NCBI GenBank assembly: GCA_035695045.1
Contig: DASSEX010000021.1
Coordinates: 1-36,805, forward strand
Reading direction: 5' to 3'
DNA length: 36,805 bases
Source of the DNA: DASSKP01 sp035695045
GTDB taxonomy: Bacteria > Actinomycetota > Actinomycetes > JAFAQI01
Made by a program: the position numbers and the translations under genes. Positions 13,257 through 21,870 of the stretch are shown here, one piece after another. The notes below the pieces were generated by a model. The model was not told the origin of the DNA, searched no databases, and saw only the letters and a program-made list of their open reading frames with translations. Positions within the stretch are counted from its first letter, which is position 1. Each line of letters opens with the position of its first letter.

Positions 13257-15944
13257 TTGCCGAAGTACGTCTACGACTTCAACGAGGGCAACAAGGACCT
13301 GAAGGACCTGCTCGGCGGCAAGGGAGCCAACCTCGCCGAGATGACCAACCTCGGGCTGCCCGTCCCTCCCGGCTTCGTCATCACCACCGAGGCGTGCAAG
13401 GTCTACCTCGAGACGGGTGACGAGCCCAAGGAGCTCACCGACGAGGTCTCGAAGCATCTCGACGCCCTCGAGAAGGCCATGGGCAAGAAGCTCGGCCAGG
13501 CGGACGACCCGCTGCTCGTGTCCGTTCGCTCGGGCGCGAAGTTCTCGATGCCGGGGATGATGGACACCGTCCTCAACATCGGCCTGAGCGACGAGAGCGT
13601 CGCGGGCCTCGCGAAGCAGGCGGGCAACGACCGGTTCGCCTGGGACTCCTACCGGCGCCTCATCCAGATGTTCGGCAAGACCGTCATGGGCGTCGACGGC
13701 GAGCACTTCGACGACGTCTTCGACGAGATCAAGGAGAACAAGGGCACCAAGAACGACCTCGACCTCGACGAGAACGACCTCCAGCAGGTCGTCGAGCGCT
13801 ACAAGGCCGTCATCAAGGAGCACACCGGCCGCGACTTCCCGACCGAGCCGCGCGATCAGCTCGACCAGGCAGTGAGAGCCGTCTTCGACTCATGGAACTC
13901 CGACCGGGCGAAGCTCTACCGAAGGCAGGAGCGCATCCCCGCCGACCTCGGCACCGCGGTCAACGTCTGCTCGATGGTGTTCGGCAACCTGGGCATGGAC
14001 TCCGGCACCGGCGTCGCCTTCACCCGTGACCCTGGCTCGGGCGACCAGGGCGTGTACGGCGACTATCTCCAGAACGCGCAGGGAGAGGACGTCGTCGCGG
14101 GCATCCGCAACACCGTGCCGCTCGCCGACCTCGAGGGCATCGACAAGGCGGCGTACGACGAGCTCATGGGCATCATGAGCAAGCTCGAGAACCACTACAA
14201 GGACCTCTGCGACATCGAGTTCACCATCGAGCGCAACAAGCTCTGGATGCTGCAGACCCGCGTCGGCAAGCGCACAGCGGCGGCCGCCTTCAAGATCGCC
14301 GTACAGCTGGTGGACGAAGGCCTCATCGACATGGACGAGGCGCTCAACCGGGTCAACGGCGCGCAGCTCGCGCAGCTGATGTTCCCGCGCTTCGACGACA
14401 AGGCCGACAAGAAGCAGATCGCGGAAGGCATCAACGCGAGTCCCGGTGCAGCGGTCGGCAAGGTCGTCTTCGATAGCCACACCGCGAAAGAGTTCGCGGA
14501 GCAGGGCGAGGACGTCATCCTCGTACGCCGCGAGACCAACCCGGACGACCTGCCGGGCATGATCGCCGCCAAGGGCATCCTCACCAGTCGTGGCGGCAAG
14601 ACGAGCCACGCCGCCGTCGTTGCGCGCGGCATGGGCAAGACCTGCGTCTCCGGCGCCGATGAGCTGCAGGTGCACATCCGCGACAAGCGGTTCGAGGCGC
14701 CGGGCGGAGTCACCGTCAACGAGGGTGACGTCATCTCGATCGACGGCACGAGCGGTGCGGTCTACCTCGGCGAGGTGCCGGTGGTCCCGAGCCCCGTCGT
14801 GGAGTACTTCGAAGGCAGCCTCGAGGCCGACGCCGACCCGCTGGTCGCCGCGGTCCACCGGATCATCACGCATGCGGACGACAAGCGGCGCCTCGGCGTC
14901 CGCGCCAACTCCGACACTCCCGAGGACAGCGAGCGGGCTCGCCGTTTCGGCGCGCAGGGCATCGGTCTGTGTCGCACCGAGCACATGTTCCTGGGGGAGC
15001 GCCGCCACTACGTGGAGCAGCTCATCCTGGCGTCCGACGACCAAGCCAGGGAGAAGGCGCTGCAGGCGCTGCTGCCGCTGCAGCGCGAGGACTTCGTCGG
15101 CATCTTCACCGCGATGGACGGCCTGCCCGTCACCGTCCGACTGCTCGACCCTCCGCTGCACGAGTTCCTGCCGGACATCACCGAGCTCTCGGTGCGGGTC
15201 GCGCTGGCCGAGCACGAGGGCAAGGAGCACGACAAGGAGCGGATTCTGCTCGACGCCGTGCGGCAGCTGCACGAGCAGAACCCGATGCTCGGTCTGCGTG
15301 GTGTGCGGCTCGGTCTCGTCATCCCCGGACTGTTCGCGCTGCAGGTTCGAGCGATCGCCGAAGCCGCCGCCGAGTGCCGCAAGAACGGCAAGGACCCGAA
15401 GCCCGAGATCATGGTTCCGCTCGTCGGCGCCGTGCAGGAGCTCGAGGTCGTCAAGGAAGAGGCCGAGCAGATCCTCAAGCAGGTCGCCGAGGAGACCGGC
15501 GAGAGCGTGCACACGATGATCGGCACGATGATCGAGGTTCCGCGCGCGGCCCTCACTGCCGGCCAGATCGCCGAAGCCGCCGAGTTCTTCTCGTTCGGCA
15601 CCAATGACCTCACGCAGATGGGCTGGGGCTTCAGCCGAGACGACGTCGAGGGTGCGTTCTTCGGCCGCTACATCGATCTGGGCATCTTCGGCGTCAGCCC
15701 GTTCGAGACGCTCGACGCGGAGGGCGTCGGCCGGCTCGTGCGCATCGCGACCGAGGAGGGGCGCAAGACCCGGCCCGATCTCAAGGTCGGCGTGTGCGGT
15801 GAGCACGGTGGCGATCCCGAGTCGGTCCACTTCTTCCACGAAGTCGGCCTCGACTACGTCAGCTGCTCGCCGTTCCGCGTTCCCGTGGCCCGGCTCGAGG
15901 CCGGCCGCGCGGCCATCGAGACCGCCGGCAGCGACAGTCGTTGA
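13257..15944 (+). CDS. ppdK: Pyruvate, phosphate dikinase
   Basis: 895 residues, the usual length. Interconverts pyruvate + ATP + Pi with PEP + AMP + PPi, in gluconeogenic or PPi-linked glycolytic flux. The N-terminal ATP-grasp domain starts with GGKGANLAEMTNLGLPVPPG and VRSGAKFSMPGMMDTVLNIG. The swivelling phosphohistidine domain has GGKTSHAAVVARG with the catalytic His451. The C-terminal TIM barrel has LCRTEHMF, EIMVPLVG, FFSFGTNDLTQMGWGFSRDD and VGVCGEHGGDP with Cys847. The TTG start at 13257 has the good Shine-Dalgarno GGAGGAG 6 nt upstream. The stop overlaps the TTG of the DUF218 gene as TTGA. A regulatory kinase/phosphatase gene (PPDK regulatory protein) is not in this window. Confidence 0.97.
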   Translation: MPKYVYDFNEGNKDLKDLLGGKGANLAEMTNLGLPVPPGFVITTEACKVYLETGDEPKELTDEVSKHLDALEKAMGKKLGQADDPLLVSVRSGAKFSMPGMMDTVLNIGLSDESVAGLAKQAGNDRFAWDSYRRLIQMFGKTVMGVDGEHFDDVFDEIKENKGTKNDLDLDENDLQQVVERYKAVIKEHTGRDFPTEPRDQLDQAVRAVFDSWNSDRAKLYRRQERIPADLGTAVNVCSMVFGNLGMDSGTGVAFTRDPGSGDQGVYGDYLQNAQGEDVVAGIRNTVPLADLEGIDKAAYDELMGIMSKLENHYKDLCDIEFTIERNKLWMLQTRVGKRTAAAAFKIAVQLVDEGLIDMDEALNRVNGAQLAQLMFPRFDDKADKKQIAEGINASPGAAVGKVVFDSHTAKEFAEQGEDVILVRRETNPDDLPGMIAAKGILTSRGGKTSHAAVVARGMGKTCVSGADELQVHIRDKRFEAPGGVTVNEGDVISIDGTSGAVYLGEVPVVPSPVVEYFEGSLEADADPLVAAVHRIITHADDKRRLGVRANSDTPEDSERARRFGAQGIGLCRTEHMFLGERRHYVEQLILASDDQAREKALQALLPLQREDFVGIFTAMDGLPVTVRLLDPPLHEFLPDITELSVRVALAEHEGKEHDKERILLDAVRQLHEQNPMLGLRGVRLGLVIPGLFALQVRAIAEAAAECRKNGKDPKPEIMVPLVGAVQELEVVKEEAEQILKQVAEETGESVHTMIGTMIEVPRAALTAGQIAEAAEFFSFGTNDLTQMGWGFSRDDVEGAFFGRYIDLGIFGVSPFETLDAEGVGRLVRIATEEGRKTRPDLKVGVCGEHGGDPESVHFFHEVGLDYVSCSPFRVPVARLEAGRAAIETAGSDSR

Positions 15945-16573
15945 CACCGTTCTTCTGGCTCAAGTGGGGCCTGCGCGTCTTCTTCGGGCTGATCGGCCTG
16001 ATCGCTCTGCTGCTGCTCTACGTCGCCGGCCACATCTGGCTCGTCGCTCGCCAGGACAGCCACCCACGCTCGGACGCGATCGTCGTGCTCGGCGCCAGCC
16101 AGTACAACGGCCGCCCGTCCGCCGTCTTCGCCGCCCGCCTGGCTCATGCGGTGACCCTGTACGACGACCACGTCGCTCCGCGCATCGTCACGCTCGGCGG
16201 CGGTCTGCCTGGTGACCGCACCACCGAGGCGCAGGCCGGCCAGGACTACCTCGTCGCCCACGGCGTTCCCGCCAACGCGATCTTGCCGCTGCGCGTCGGC
16301 AACGACACCTTGCAGAGCGTCGAGGCGCTGAAGGCTGCGTTCGGGCGCCACCACTGGCACTCGGCAGTGCTGGTCACCGACCCGTGGCACTGCCTGCGGG
16401 CCCGCACGATGGCCCGCGACCAGGGCATCGATGCGCAGACCTCACCCGAACGCGACGGGCCGCTCTTCTCCTCTCGCGGCACCGAGATCCGCTACATCGC
16501 CCGCGAGACCCTGGCCTACGTCTACTACAAGATCTTCGGCAACGACAGCGTGCACAGCACCGCGCCGGTCTGA
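15941..16573 (+). CDS. YdcF/DUF218 family membrane protein
   Basis: 210 residues. There is one N-terminal transmembrane helix (about 10-32), then the DUF218 core: SDAIVVLGASQYNGRPS near residues 48-62, PRIVTLGGG, TEAQAGQDYLVAHGVP, GNDTLQSVEALKAAF (family signature for the 'N-T-x-E/S' region) and VLVTDPWHCLRARTMAR. Family members such as SanA and ElyC act at the envelope, with proposed roles in barrier or cell-wall polysaccharide lipid carriers. The TTG start overlaps the ppdK stop by 4 nt (TTGA), implying translational coupling. The next gene begins 82 nt downstream. Confidence 0.85.
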   Translation: MTPFFWLKWGLRVFFGLIGLIALLLLYVAGHIWLVARQDSHPRSDAIVVLGASQYNGRPSAVFAARLAHAVTLYDDHVAPRIVTLGGGLPGDRTTEAQAGQDYLVAHGVPANAILPLRVGNDTLQSVEALKAAFGRHHWHSAVLVTDPWHCLRARTMARDQGIDAQTSPERDGPLFSSRGTEIRYIARETLAYVYYKIFGNDSVHSTAPV

Positions 16574-16655
16574 GGTCTCTGCCGGCTTCGTCGTTCTCCG
16601 GCCGATCCGCATCCGCGGCGGTAATGTTCCGACACGGCCCGGTGGGGGTGGTGGC

Positions 16656-19600
16656 GTGCGGTGCGCAGCCTGTTCGGCAGACAGCGCGGCTGACGCACGC
16701 TTCTGCGAGGACTGCGGCGCCCCACTTAGCGCGGCTTGCCCGAATTGCGGCGCGGCGGTCACCGCGGGCAAGGCGTTCTGTCGCGAGTGCGGCACCAAGC
16801 TCGCGTCCGGCCCACCCTCTCTGCCACAGCAAGGGGCAACACCGACCTCCGCTGCACCCGTCGCGGAGCGCCGAGTCGTCTCGGTCCTTTTCGCGGACAT
16901 CGTCGGGTTCACTCCACTGAGCGAGAGTCGCGACGCCGAGGAGGTGCGCGAGCTTCTCTCGCGCTACTTCGACACCGCGCGCACCATCGTCGGCCGATAC
17001 GGCGGTGTCATCGAGAAGTTCATCGGCGACGCCCTCATGGCCGTGTGGGGCGTGCCGACGGCGTACGGCGACGACGCCGAGCGCGCCGTCCGCTCGGCGA
17101 TGGAGCTGACCGAGGCGGTCGCGGCGCTCGGCACGGAGATCGGCGTACCCGGGTTGGCTGCGCGAGCCGGCATCGTGACCGGGGAGGTGGCGGTGACCCT
17201 CGGCGCCGTCGGTCAGGGAATGGTCGCCGGCGACGCGGTCAACACTGCGGCGCGCGTCCAAGCTGCCGCGGAAGCAGGAGGCGTGCTCGTCGACGACGCC
17301 ACCCGCCAGGCGAGCGTTGCCGCCATCGGGTACGCCGACGCGGGCGCACACACGTTGAAGGGCAAGGCCGACCCTGTCCGGCTCTGGCGCGCGACCCGCG
17401 TCGTCGCGGCCTCCGGAGGCACGGAACGCATCGACGGGTTGGAAGCCGGGTTCCTCGGCCGTGAACGCGAGCTGCGGATCGTCAAGGACGCCCTGCACGC
17501 ATGCGTCGAGCAGCGGCGGGCCCGGCTCGTGTCCGTCGTGGGCGCCGCGGGCGTCGGGAAGTCTCGACTGCGCTGGGAGCTGTTCAAGTACGTCGACGGG
17601 CTCATCGACCTGATCCTGTGGCACACCGGCCGCTGCCTCCCGTACGGCGACGGCGTCACCTACTGGGCGCTCGCCGAGATCGTGCGAGCCAGGCTCGACA
17701 TCGCCGAGCAGGAGAGTCCTGAAGAGGTCGCGTCAAAGCTGGAGGCCGGACTCGAGCGATGGATCAGCTCCGCTGCTGACCGCGACTTCCTGCGGCCGCG
17801 ACTGGGCGTCCTCCTCGGGATCGGGGATGCGTCACTCAGCCGGGAGGAGCTCTTCGCCGGCTGGCGGTTGTGGTTCGAGCGCTTGACCGAGCACGACCCG
17901 GTGCTGCTCGTCATCGAGGACCTGCAGTGGGCCGACGCCGGTCTGCTCGACTTCGTCGAGCACCTGCTCGACTGGTCGGCCGATCACCCGATCTTCGTCC
18001 TGACGCTGACCCGGCCGGAGCTGCTCGAGCATCGCCCGTCGTGGGCGGCCGGCCGGCGGAACGTGACGCCGCTGACGCTGGAGCCGCTGCCGGAAGCCGT
18101 GATGGGCGAGATCCTCCACGAGCTCGTTCCAGGACTGCCGCCAACTGTCAGCGAGCGCATCGTGTCCCGCGCGGACGGCGTACCTCTCTACGCCGTCGAG
18201 ATGATCCGATCGCTCGTCGACCGCGATCTCGTGCAGCCGGTGGACGGGACCTATCGGCTCGTCGGCGAGGTCGACGACCTCGACGTCCCGGCGTCCCTCG
18301 CGTCGCTCGTCGCGTCCCGCATCGATGCGCTGCCGGCCGGGGAGCGGGCGCTCGTCCAGGCGCTCGCGGTGCTCGGCGGCACCTTCCCGCGCAGCGCGGT
18401 CGCGGCGGTCACCGATCTGCCGGCCGCCGAGGTCGACGCGCTGCTCGCCGACCTTGTGCGCAAGGAGATCCTTCGGGTCCGCACCGATCGGCTCTCACCC
18501 GACCGTGGCCAGTACGGCTTCACCCAGTCGATGCTGCGTCAGGTCGCCTACGACACGTTGTCGCGACGCGACCGCAAGTCGCGACACCTCGCCGTCGCGG
18601 AGCACCTGCGGGCGACCTTCGCCGACGACGGCGCCGAGGTCGCGGAGGTCGTGGCACAGCACTACCGCGACGCGTACGACGCCGTCCGTGACGACCCCGA
18701 CGCGGGGGAGATCGCCCGTCAGGCCTGTGACGCGTTCATCCGGTCCGGGCAGCGGGCCCGGGCGATGGGCGCGCCGGAGGCTGCGCAACGCGCCTACCAG
18801 CATGCTGCTGACCTCGCCCGTGACGACGCCGAGCGAGCGCGTTGCCTGGCCGACGCCGGTGCCGCCGCGTTCCAGGCCTCCCGCTACGAGGCGGCGGTCG
18901 AGCTGCTGCAGTCCGCCGTCGATGCGCACCGTGCCGCCGGTCGTGATCGCGAGGCCGCGAAGGTGACTGAGGTGCTCGCGCATGCGACGTCTGGGCTAGG
19001 GCTGACCGACCGGGCGATCAGCCTCTTGGAGCCGGCGATGGCGACGGTGTCGCAAGGACCGCCGGACGAGACCACGGCGCGCGTTCACGATCGGCTGTCC
19101 CACCTGTTGATCTTCGCCGGGCGCGGCGACGAGGCGGCTGAACACATCGAGACGGCCCTCGAGCTCGCGCAGGCCCTGGAGCTGCCCGAGGTGCTCGTCA
19201 GCGCAGCGGGGTCGAAGGCCATGCTCCTCGCGAGGGCGAACCGGCACCAAGAGGCGCTCGCGATGTTCGACTGGGCGGCCGATGTGGCCGACCGCAACGG
19301 GTTCACCCAACAGTCGGCGCTCGCCCATGGCAACGCCGCGGACCTCGCCCTGAACGGCGACATGCAGGAAGCAGGGTCCCGGCATCTCGCCGCGACCCTC
19401 GCCACCGCGCGGCGTCGGGGCGACCCTTCCAACGAGGGGTTCGTCGTCTACAACCAGGCCGTAGCGGATCTCATGGAGGGCCGTTGGGACCAGGTCGAGG
19501 CATCGGCCGCTGACGCGCTGCGGCGCTTCGAGCAGATCCCGATCATGCGGCTGTTCGCGCACTCAGCGCTCGGTCAGCTGCATGCGTTGCGCGGACAGCT

Positions 19601-20204
19601 CGATCTGGCGCGCGCGGACCTGGCCGAGCTCGAGGAGATGCGCACGCACGAAGACGTCCAGGACCAGGCGATGTACCGGATGGTCGCCGCGAGAACGGCC
19701 GCCAGTGCCCGAGAACCCGGCGAGGCCCTCAGGCTCGCCCGCGAGGCAATCCTGCTGATGCTGGACAGCTTCGGTCTCCGGCACGAGTTCGTCCGCACGT
19801 CGTGGCCGGTGGCGCTCGACGCTGCGCTCACCGTCGGCGACCTGGCGGGCGCCGAGGAGCTCCTCGCGATCGTTGCCGACCGACCCATCGGGCATGTGCC
19901 GCCGTACATGCGCGCGGAGCTGGCGCGGTTCCGGGCGCGGATCGCCGCGGCGCGCGACGAGCACGAGGCGGCGGGAGCCGACTTCCTCGCGGCCGAAGCG
20001 ATGCTGAGCGACCTCGGCTATCCGTACGCGCTCGCGCTCGCCCGCCGCGACCACGGCGCGTGGCTGCTCGGCCGCAACCGCGCCGGCGAGGCCCGGCCCC
20101 ACCTGCTCGCGGCCGACGCGACGTTCGACTCCCTGCGCGCCGCGCCGGCCCTCGCGATCACCCGCGAGCTGCTCGGCTCCGTGCCGGAGGCCGTCACCGT
20201 CTGA
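16656..20204 (+). CDS. Multidomain regulator: double zinc ribbon, class III nucleotidyl cyclase, AAA/STAND ATPase, TPR
   Basis: 1182 residues from GTG 16656 (Shine-Dalgarno GGTGGGGGTGG just upstream). Two zinc-ribbon CxxC pairs are at Cys3/6/17/20 and Cys28/31/42/45. A class III cyclase catalytic domain spans about 70-250, with metal-binding Asp81 (VLFADIVGFT) and Asp125 (KFIGDALMAVWG). The substrate pair is Lys121 and Asp193, with transition-state Asn196 and Arg200 in GDAVNTAARVQ; the Lys/Asp pair suggests ATP to cAMP. An ATPase of AAA_16/STAND type has Walker A GAAGVGKS at 296-303 and Walker B VLLVIEDLQWAD at 416-427. The C-terminal half is helical TPR-like repeats. No transmembrane helix is seen, so it is cytosolic. 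All catalytic residues look intact. Inferred role: cAMP production gated by ATP and ligand binding. Confidence 0.9.
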   Translation: MRCAACSADSAADARFCEDCGAPLSAACPNCGAAVTAGKAFCRECGTKLASGPPSLPQQGATPTSAAPVAERRVVSVLFADIVGFTPLSESRDAEEVRELLSRYFDTARTIVGRYGGVIEKFIGDALMAVWGVPTAYGDDAERAVRSAMELTEAVAALGTEIGVPGLAARAGIVTGEVAVTLGAVGQGMVAGDAVNTAARVQAAAEAGGVLVDDATRQASVAAIGYADAGAHTLKGKADPVRLWRATRVVAASGGTERIDGLEAGFLGRERELRIVKDALHACVEQRRARLVSVVGAAGVGKSRLRWELFKYVDGLIDLILWHTGRCLPYGDGVTYWALAEIVRARLDIAEQESPEEVASKLEAGLERWISSAADRDFLRPRLGVLLGIGDASLSREELFAGWRLWFERLTEHDPVLLVIEDLQWADAGLLDFVEHLLDWSADHPIFVLTLTRPELLEHRPSWAAGRRNVTPLTLEPLPEAVMGEILHELVPGLPPTVSERIVSRADGVPLYAVEMIRSLVDRDLVQPVDGTYRLVGEVDDLDVPASLASLVASRIDALPAGERALVQALAVLGGTFPRSAVAAVTDLPAAEVDALLADLVRKEILRVRTDRLSPDRGQYGFTQSMLRQVAYDTLSRRDRKSRHLAVAEHLRATFADDGAEVAEVVAQHYRDAYDAVRDDPDAGEIARQACDAFIRSGQRARAMGAPEAAQRAYQHAADLARDDAERARCLADAGAAAFQASRYEAAVELLQSAVDAHRAAGRDREAAKVTEVLAHATSGLGLTDRAISLLEPAMATVSQGPPDETTARVHDRLSHLLIFAGRGDEAAEHIETALELAQALELPEVLVSAAGSKAMLLARANRHQEALAMFDWAADVADRNGFTQQSALAHGNAADLALNGDMQEAGSRHLAATLATARRRGDPSNEGFVVYNQAVADLMEGRWDQVEASAADALRRFEQIPIMRLFAHSALGQLHALRGQLDLARADLAELEEMRTHEDVQDQAMYRMVAARTAASAREPGEALRLAREAILLMLDSFGLRHEFVRTSWPVALDAALTVGDLAGAEELLAIVADRPIGHVPPYMRAELARFRARIAAARDEHEAAGADFLAAEAMLSDLGYPYALALARRDHGAWLLGRNRAGEARPHLLAADATFDSLRAAPALAITRELLGSVPEAVTV

Positions 20205-20236
20205 TCTGACGGGTAATCGCCACAACGGGGCAGGAA

Positions 20237-20263
20237 TGTCACGCCGCGTGGCGAAGGGTGACA
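20237..20263. promoter_or_regulatory. Inverted repeat upstream of BNR gene B
   Basis: TGTCAC (20237-20242) and GTGACA (20258-20263) flank a nested GCC-GCGT-GGC. It lies between the cyclase stop and the BNR gene. It could be an operator half-site pair or a weak terminator for the cyclase gene; nothing decides between them. Confidence 0.35.
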
Positions 20264-20294
20264 GGACCGCATTTTCCGCGTGGAGGTCCTGTTG

Positions 20295-21782
20295 ATGCGC
20301 CGCTCTGTCTGGCTGGCCGGTTCGGCCGCCGGTGTTCTTGCTGCTGTGATGGCCGTTCCGTCGTCCGGCGCGACCGGCCACGACCGGACCGCCCCGTTCG
20401 GGAAGCTCGGCTTCACGACGCTGGGCATGGGCACGGGGCCGTCGTACGGCGAGCCGTCGTTCACCTGGGCGCCGGACGGCAGGCACGGCATCATCTGCAC
20501 GCCCGGTAGCGACAAGGGCGACAGCTCGACCGTGCAGTTCTGGTACACCGCCGACGGCGGCAAGACGTTCAAGCACTCGAAGATGACGAGCCCTAACGGC
20601 GGCGGCGACTGCGACGTCGACTTCCTGCCGGACGGCACCGCCGTCGCGGTCGACCTCGAGATCAGCGACTCCTACCTGCAGGAGTCGACCGACTGGGGCA
20701 AGACCTGGAAGCAGATCGGCACCTTCGGCACCGAGCAGGACCGGCAGTGGCTCGCGCACTCCGCCGACGGCACCAAGATCTACATGGTCTACCACGACTT
20801 CGCAGCCGAGGCCGAGTTCTACGCGGTCGCCGACTACGACAAGAAGACGAAGGCGATCACGATCCCGCCGCAGGACTGCTGCCACTCCGCGCAGTCGGCC
20901 GACCAGGCCTCCGCGCCCGGCATCGCGAGCACCCAGATCAACCCGGTCGGCCCGGGCAGCTCGACCTCGCTCGTCGACGAGGGCGGCAACACGTTCAGCG
21001 GCCCGATCCTCATCGACCCGTCGGACCAGAGCGGCAAGACGATGTACGTCGTCTACTCGATCTCCGACGCGCAGTCCAACCTCAACCCGAACGACGGTGT
21101 GCCGCCGTACGGGCCGACGCGTGGCGTGATCGTCGCGACGACCCGCGACGGCGGCACGACATGGTCGAGCCACTACGCCGTGGCCGCTCCGCCGAACCCG
21201 GACGGTTCCCAGGAGGAGACCAACGGCGCGATCTTCCCGTGGGGCTCGATCGACAAGGCCGGCACGATCTACGTCGTCTACAACTCGACGCGTGGCGAGA
21301 CGGGCGACCACTTCCACCAGTACTACGTCTACTCCAAGGACCACGGCGTCCACTGGAGCAAGCCGGTGAAGCTGGACAAGCTCGCACACGGGCATGGCGC
21401 CGCGATCTACGCGACGTCGGACTCCGGACGCAAGGGCCAGCTCGCCGTCGCGTGGTACCAGACCGACAACGGCACGCCGTCGAGCACGGCTCCGACGACG
21501 ACCTGGACGCCGCACGTCGCGCTCATCACCGCCGCCGACACCTCGCGGCCGAAGATCGTCGAGCAGCCGTTGTCGAAGCTGCCGAACCACAAGGGCGGCA
21601 TCTGCCTGCAGGGCATCCTCTGCGGCATCGGTCCGGGCAGCTCCGACCGCAGCCTGCTCGACTACTTCCAGGTCGTGTTCAACCCGAAGACGGGCAAGCT
21701 CGGCATCGCCTACGCCGACAACGGCGGCTTCCGCCCGAACGAGGGTCGTGGCGAGGTCGTCTTCGCCCGCCAGACCCGGTAA
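20295..21782 (+). CDS. Secreted BNR/Asp-box repeat protein (sialidase-like propeller), copy B
   Basis: 495 residues from ATG 20295, chosen because GGAGG at 20282-20286 gives correct spacing and the n-region MRR follows; GTG 20280 is the longest alternative. Signal peptide, then Asp-box motifs YTADGGKTFKHS, ESTDWGKTWKQIG, TTRDGGTTWSSHY and SKDHGVHWSKPV. Two Cys pairs (DCCHS, CLQGILCG) may form disulfides. The architecture parallels copy A at 5759-7177 (signal peptide, about four Asp boxes, C-terminal 'FNPKTGKLGIAYADNGG' strand), so the two are likely paralogues. I cannot see the catalytic residues of a true sialidase. It is followed by a strong hairpin. Confidence 0.8.
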   Translation: MRRSVWLAGSAAGVLAAVMAVPSSGATGHDRTAPFGKLGFTTLGMGTGPSYGEPSFTWAPDGRHGIICTPGSDKGDSSTVQFWYTADGGKTFKHSKMTSPNGGGDCDVDFLPDGTAVAVDLEISDSYLQESTDWGKTWKQIGTFGTEQDRQWLAHSADGTKIYMVYHDFAAEAEFYAVADYDKKTKAITIPPQDCCHSAQSADQASAPGIASTQINPVGPGSSTSLVDEGGNTFSGPILIDPSDQSGKTMYVVYSISDAQSNLNPNDGVPPYGPTRGVIVATTRDGGTTWSSHYAVAAPPNPDGSQEETNGAIFPWGSIDKAGTIYVVYNSTRGETGDHFHQYYVYSKDHGVHWSKPVKLDKLAHGHGAAIYATSDSGRKGQLAVAWYQTDNGTPSSTAPTTTWTPHVALITAADTSRPKIVEQPLSKLPNHKGGICLQGILCGIGPGSSDRSLLDYFQVVFNPKTGKLGIAYADNGGFRPNEGRGEVVFARQTR

Positions 21783-21794
21783 CGACCCGTCAAC

Positions 21795-21842
21795 CGCCGC
21801 AGCGGACTGAAGACGCACGTACGTCTTCAGTCCGCTGCGGCG
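21795..21842 (+). terminator. Long perfect hairpin after BNR gene B
   Basis: Perfect 21-bp inverted repeat: arms 21795-21815 (CGCCGCAGCGGACTGAAGAC, then G) and 21822-21842, loop CACGTA. It begins 12 nt after the BNR stop and ends about 28 nt before the dgt start, so it separates two same-strand genes. There is no U-tract, as often in actinobacterial I-shaped terminators. Very likely a terminator by position and stem strength. Confidence 0.75.
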
Positions 21843-21859
21843 CGTCCGGGGTCGCTGGT

Positions 21860-21865
21860 TAGGGT
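21860..21865 (+). promoter_or_regulatory. Candidate leaderless -10 box for dgt
   Basis: TAGGGT ends 5 nt before GTG 21871 and 8 nt before ATG 21874. It follows directly on the hairpin terminator. No -35 at normal spacing and no Shine-Dalgarno, consistent with a leaderless start at either codon. Confidence 0.4.
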
Positions 21866-21870
21866 CTGTT

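Noticed and set aside
13890..15947. 685-codon minus-strand open frame
   Set aside because: It lies antisense to ppdK, which has all family motifs; the translation is compositionally odd and has no recognisable domain. High GC creates long antisense open frames.
19563..21818. 751-codon minus-strand open frame
   Set aside because: Antisense to the cyclase C-terminus and the BNR gene, Arg/Val/Asp-rich, no motif.
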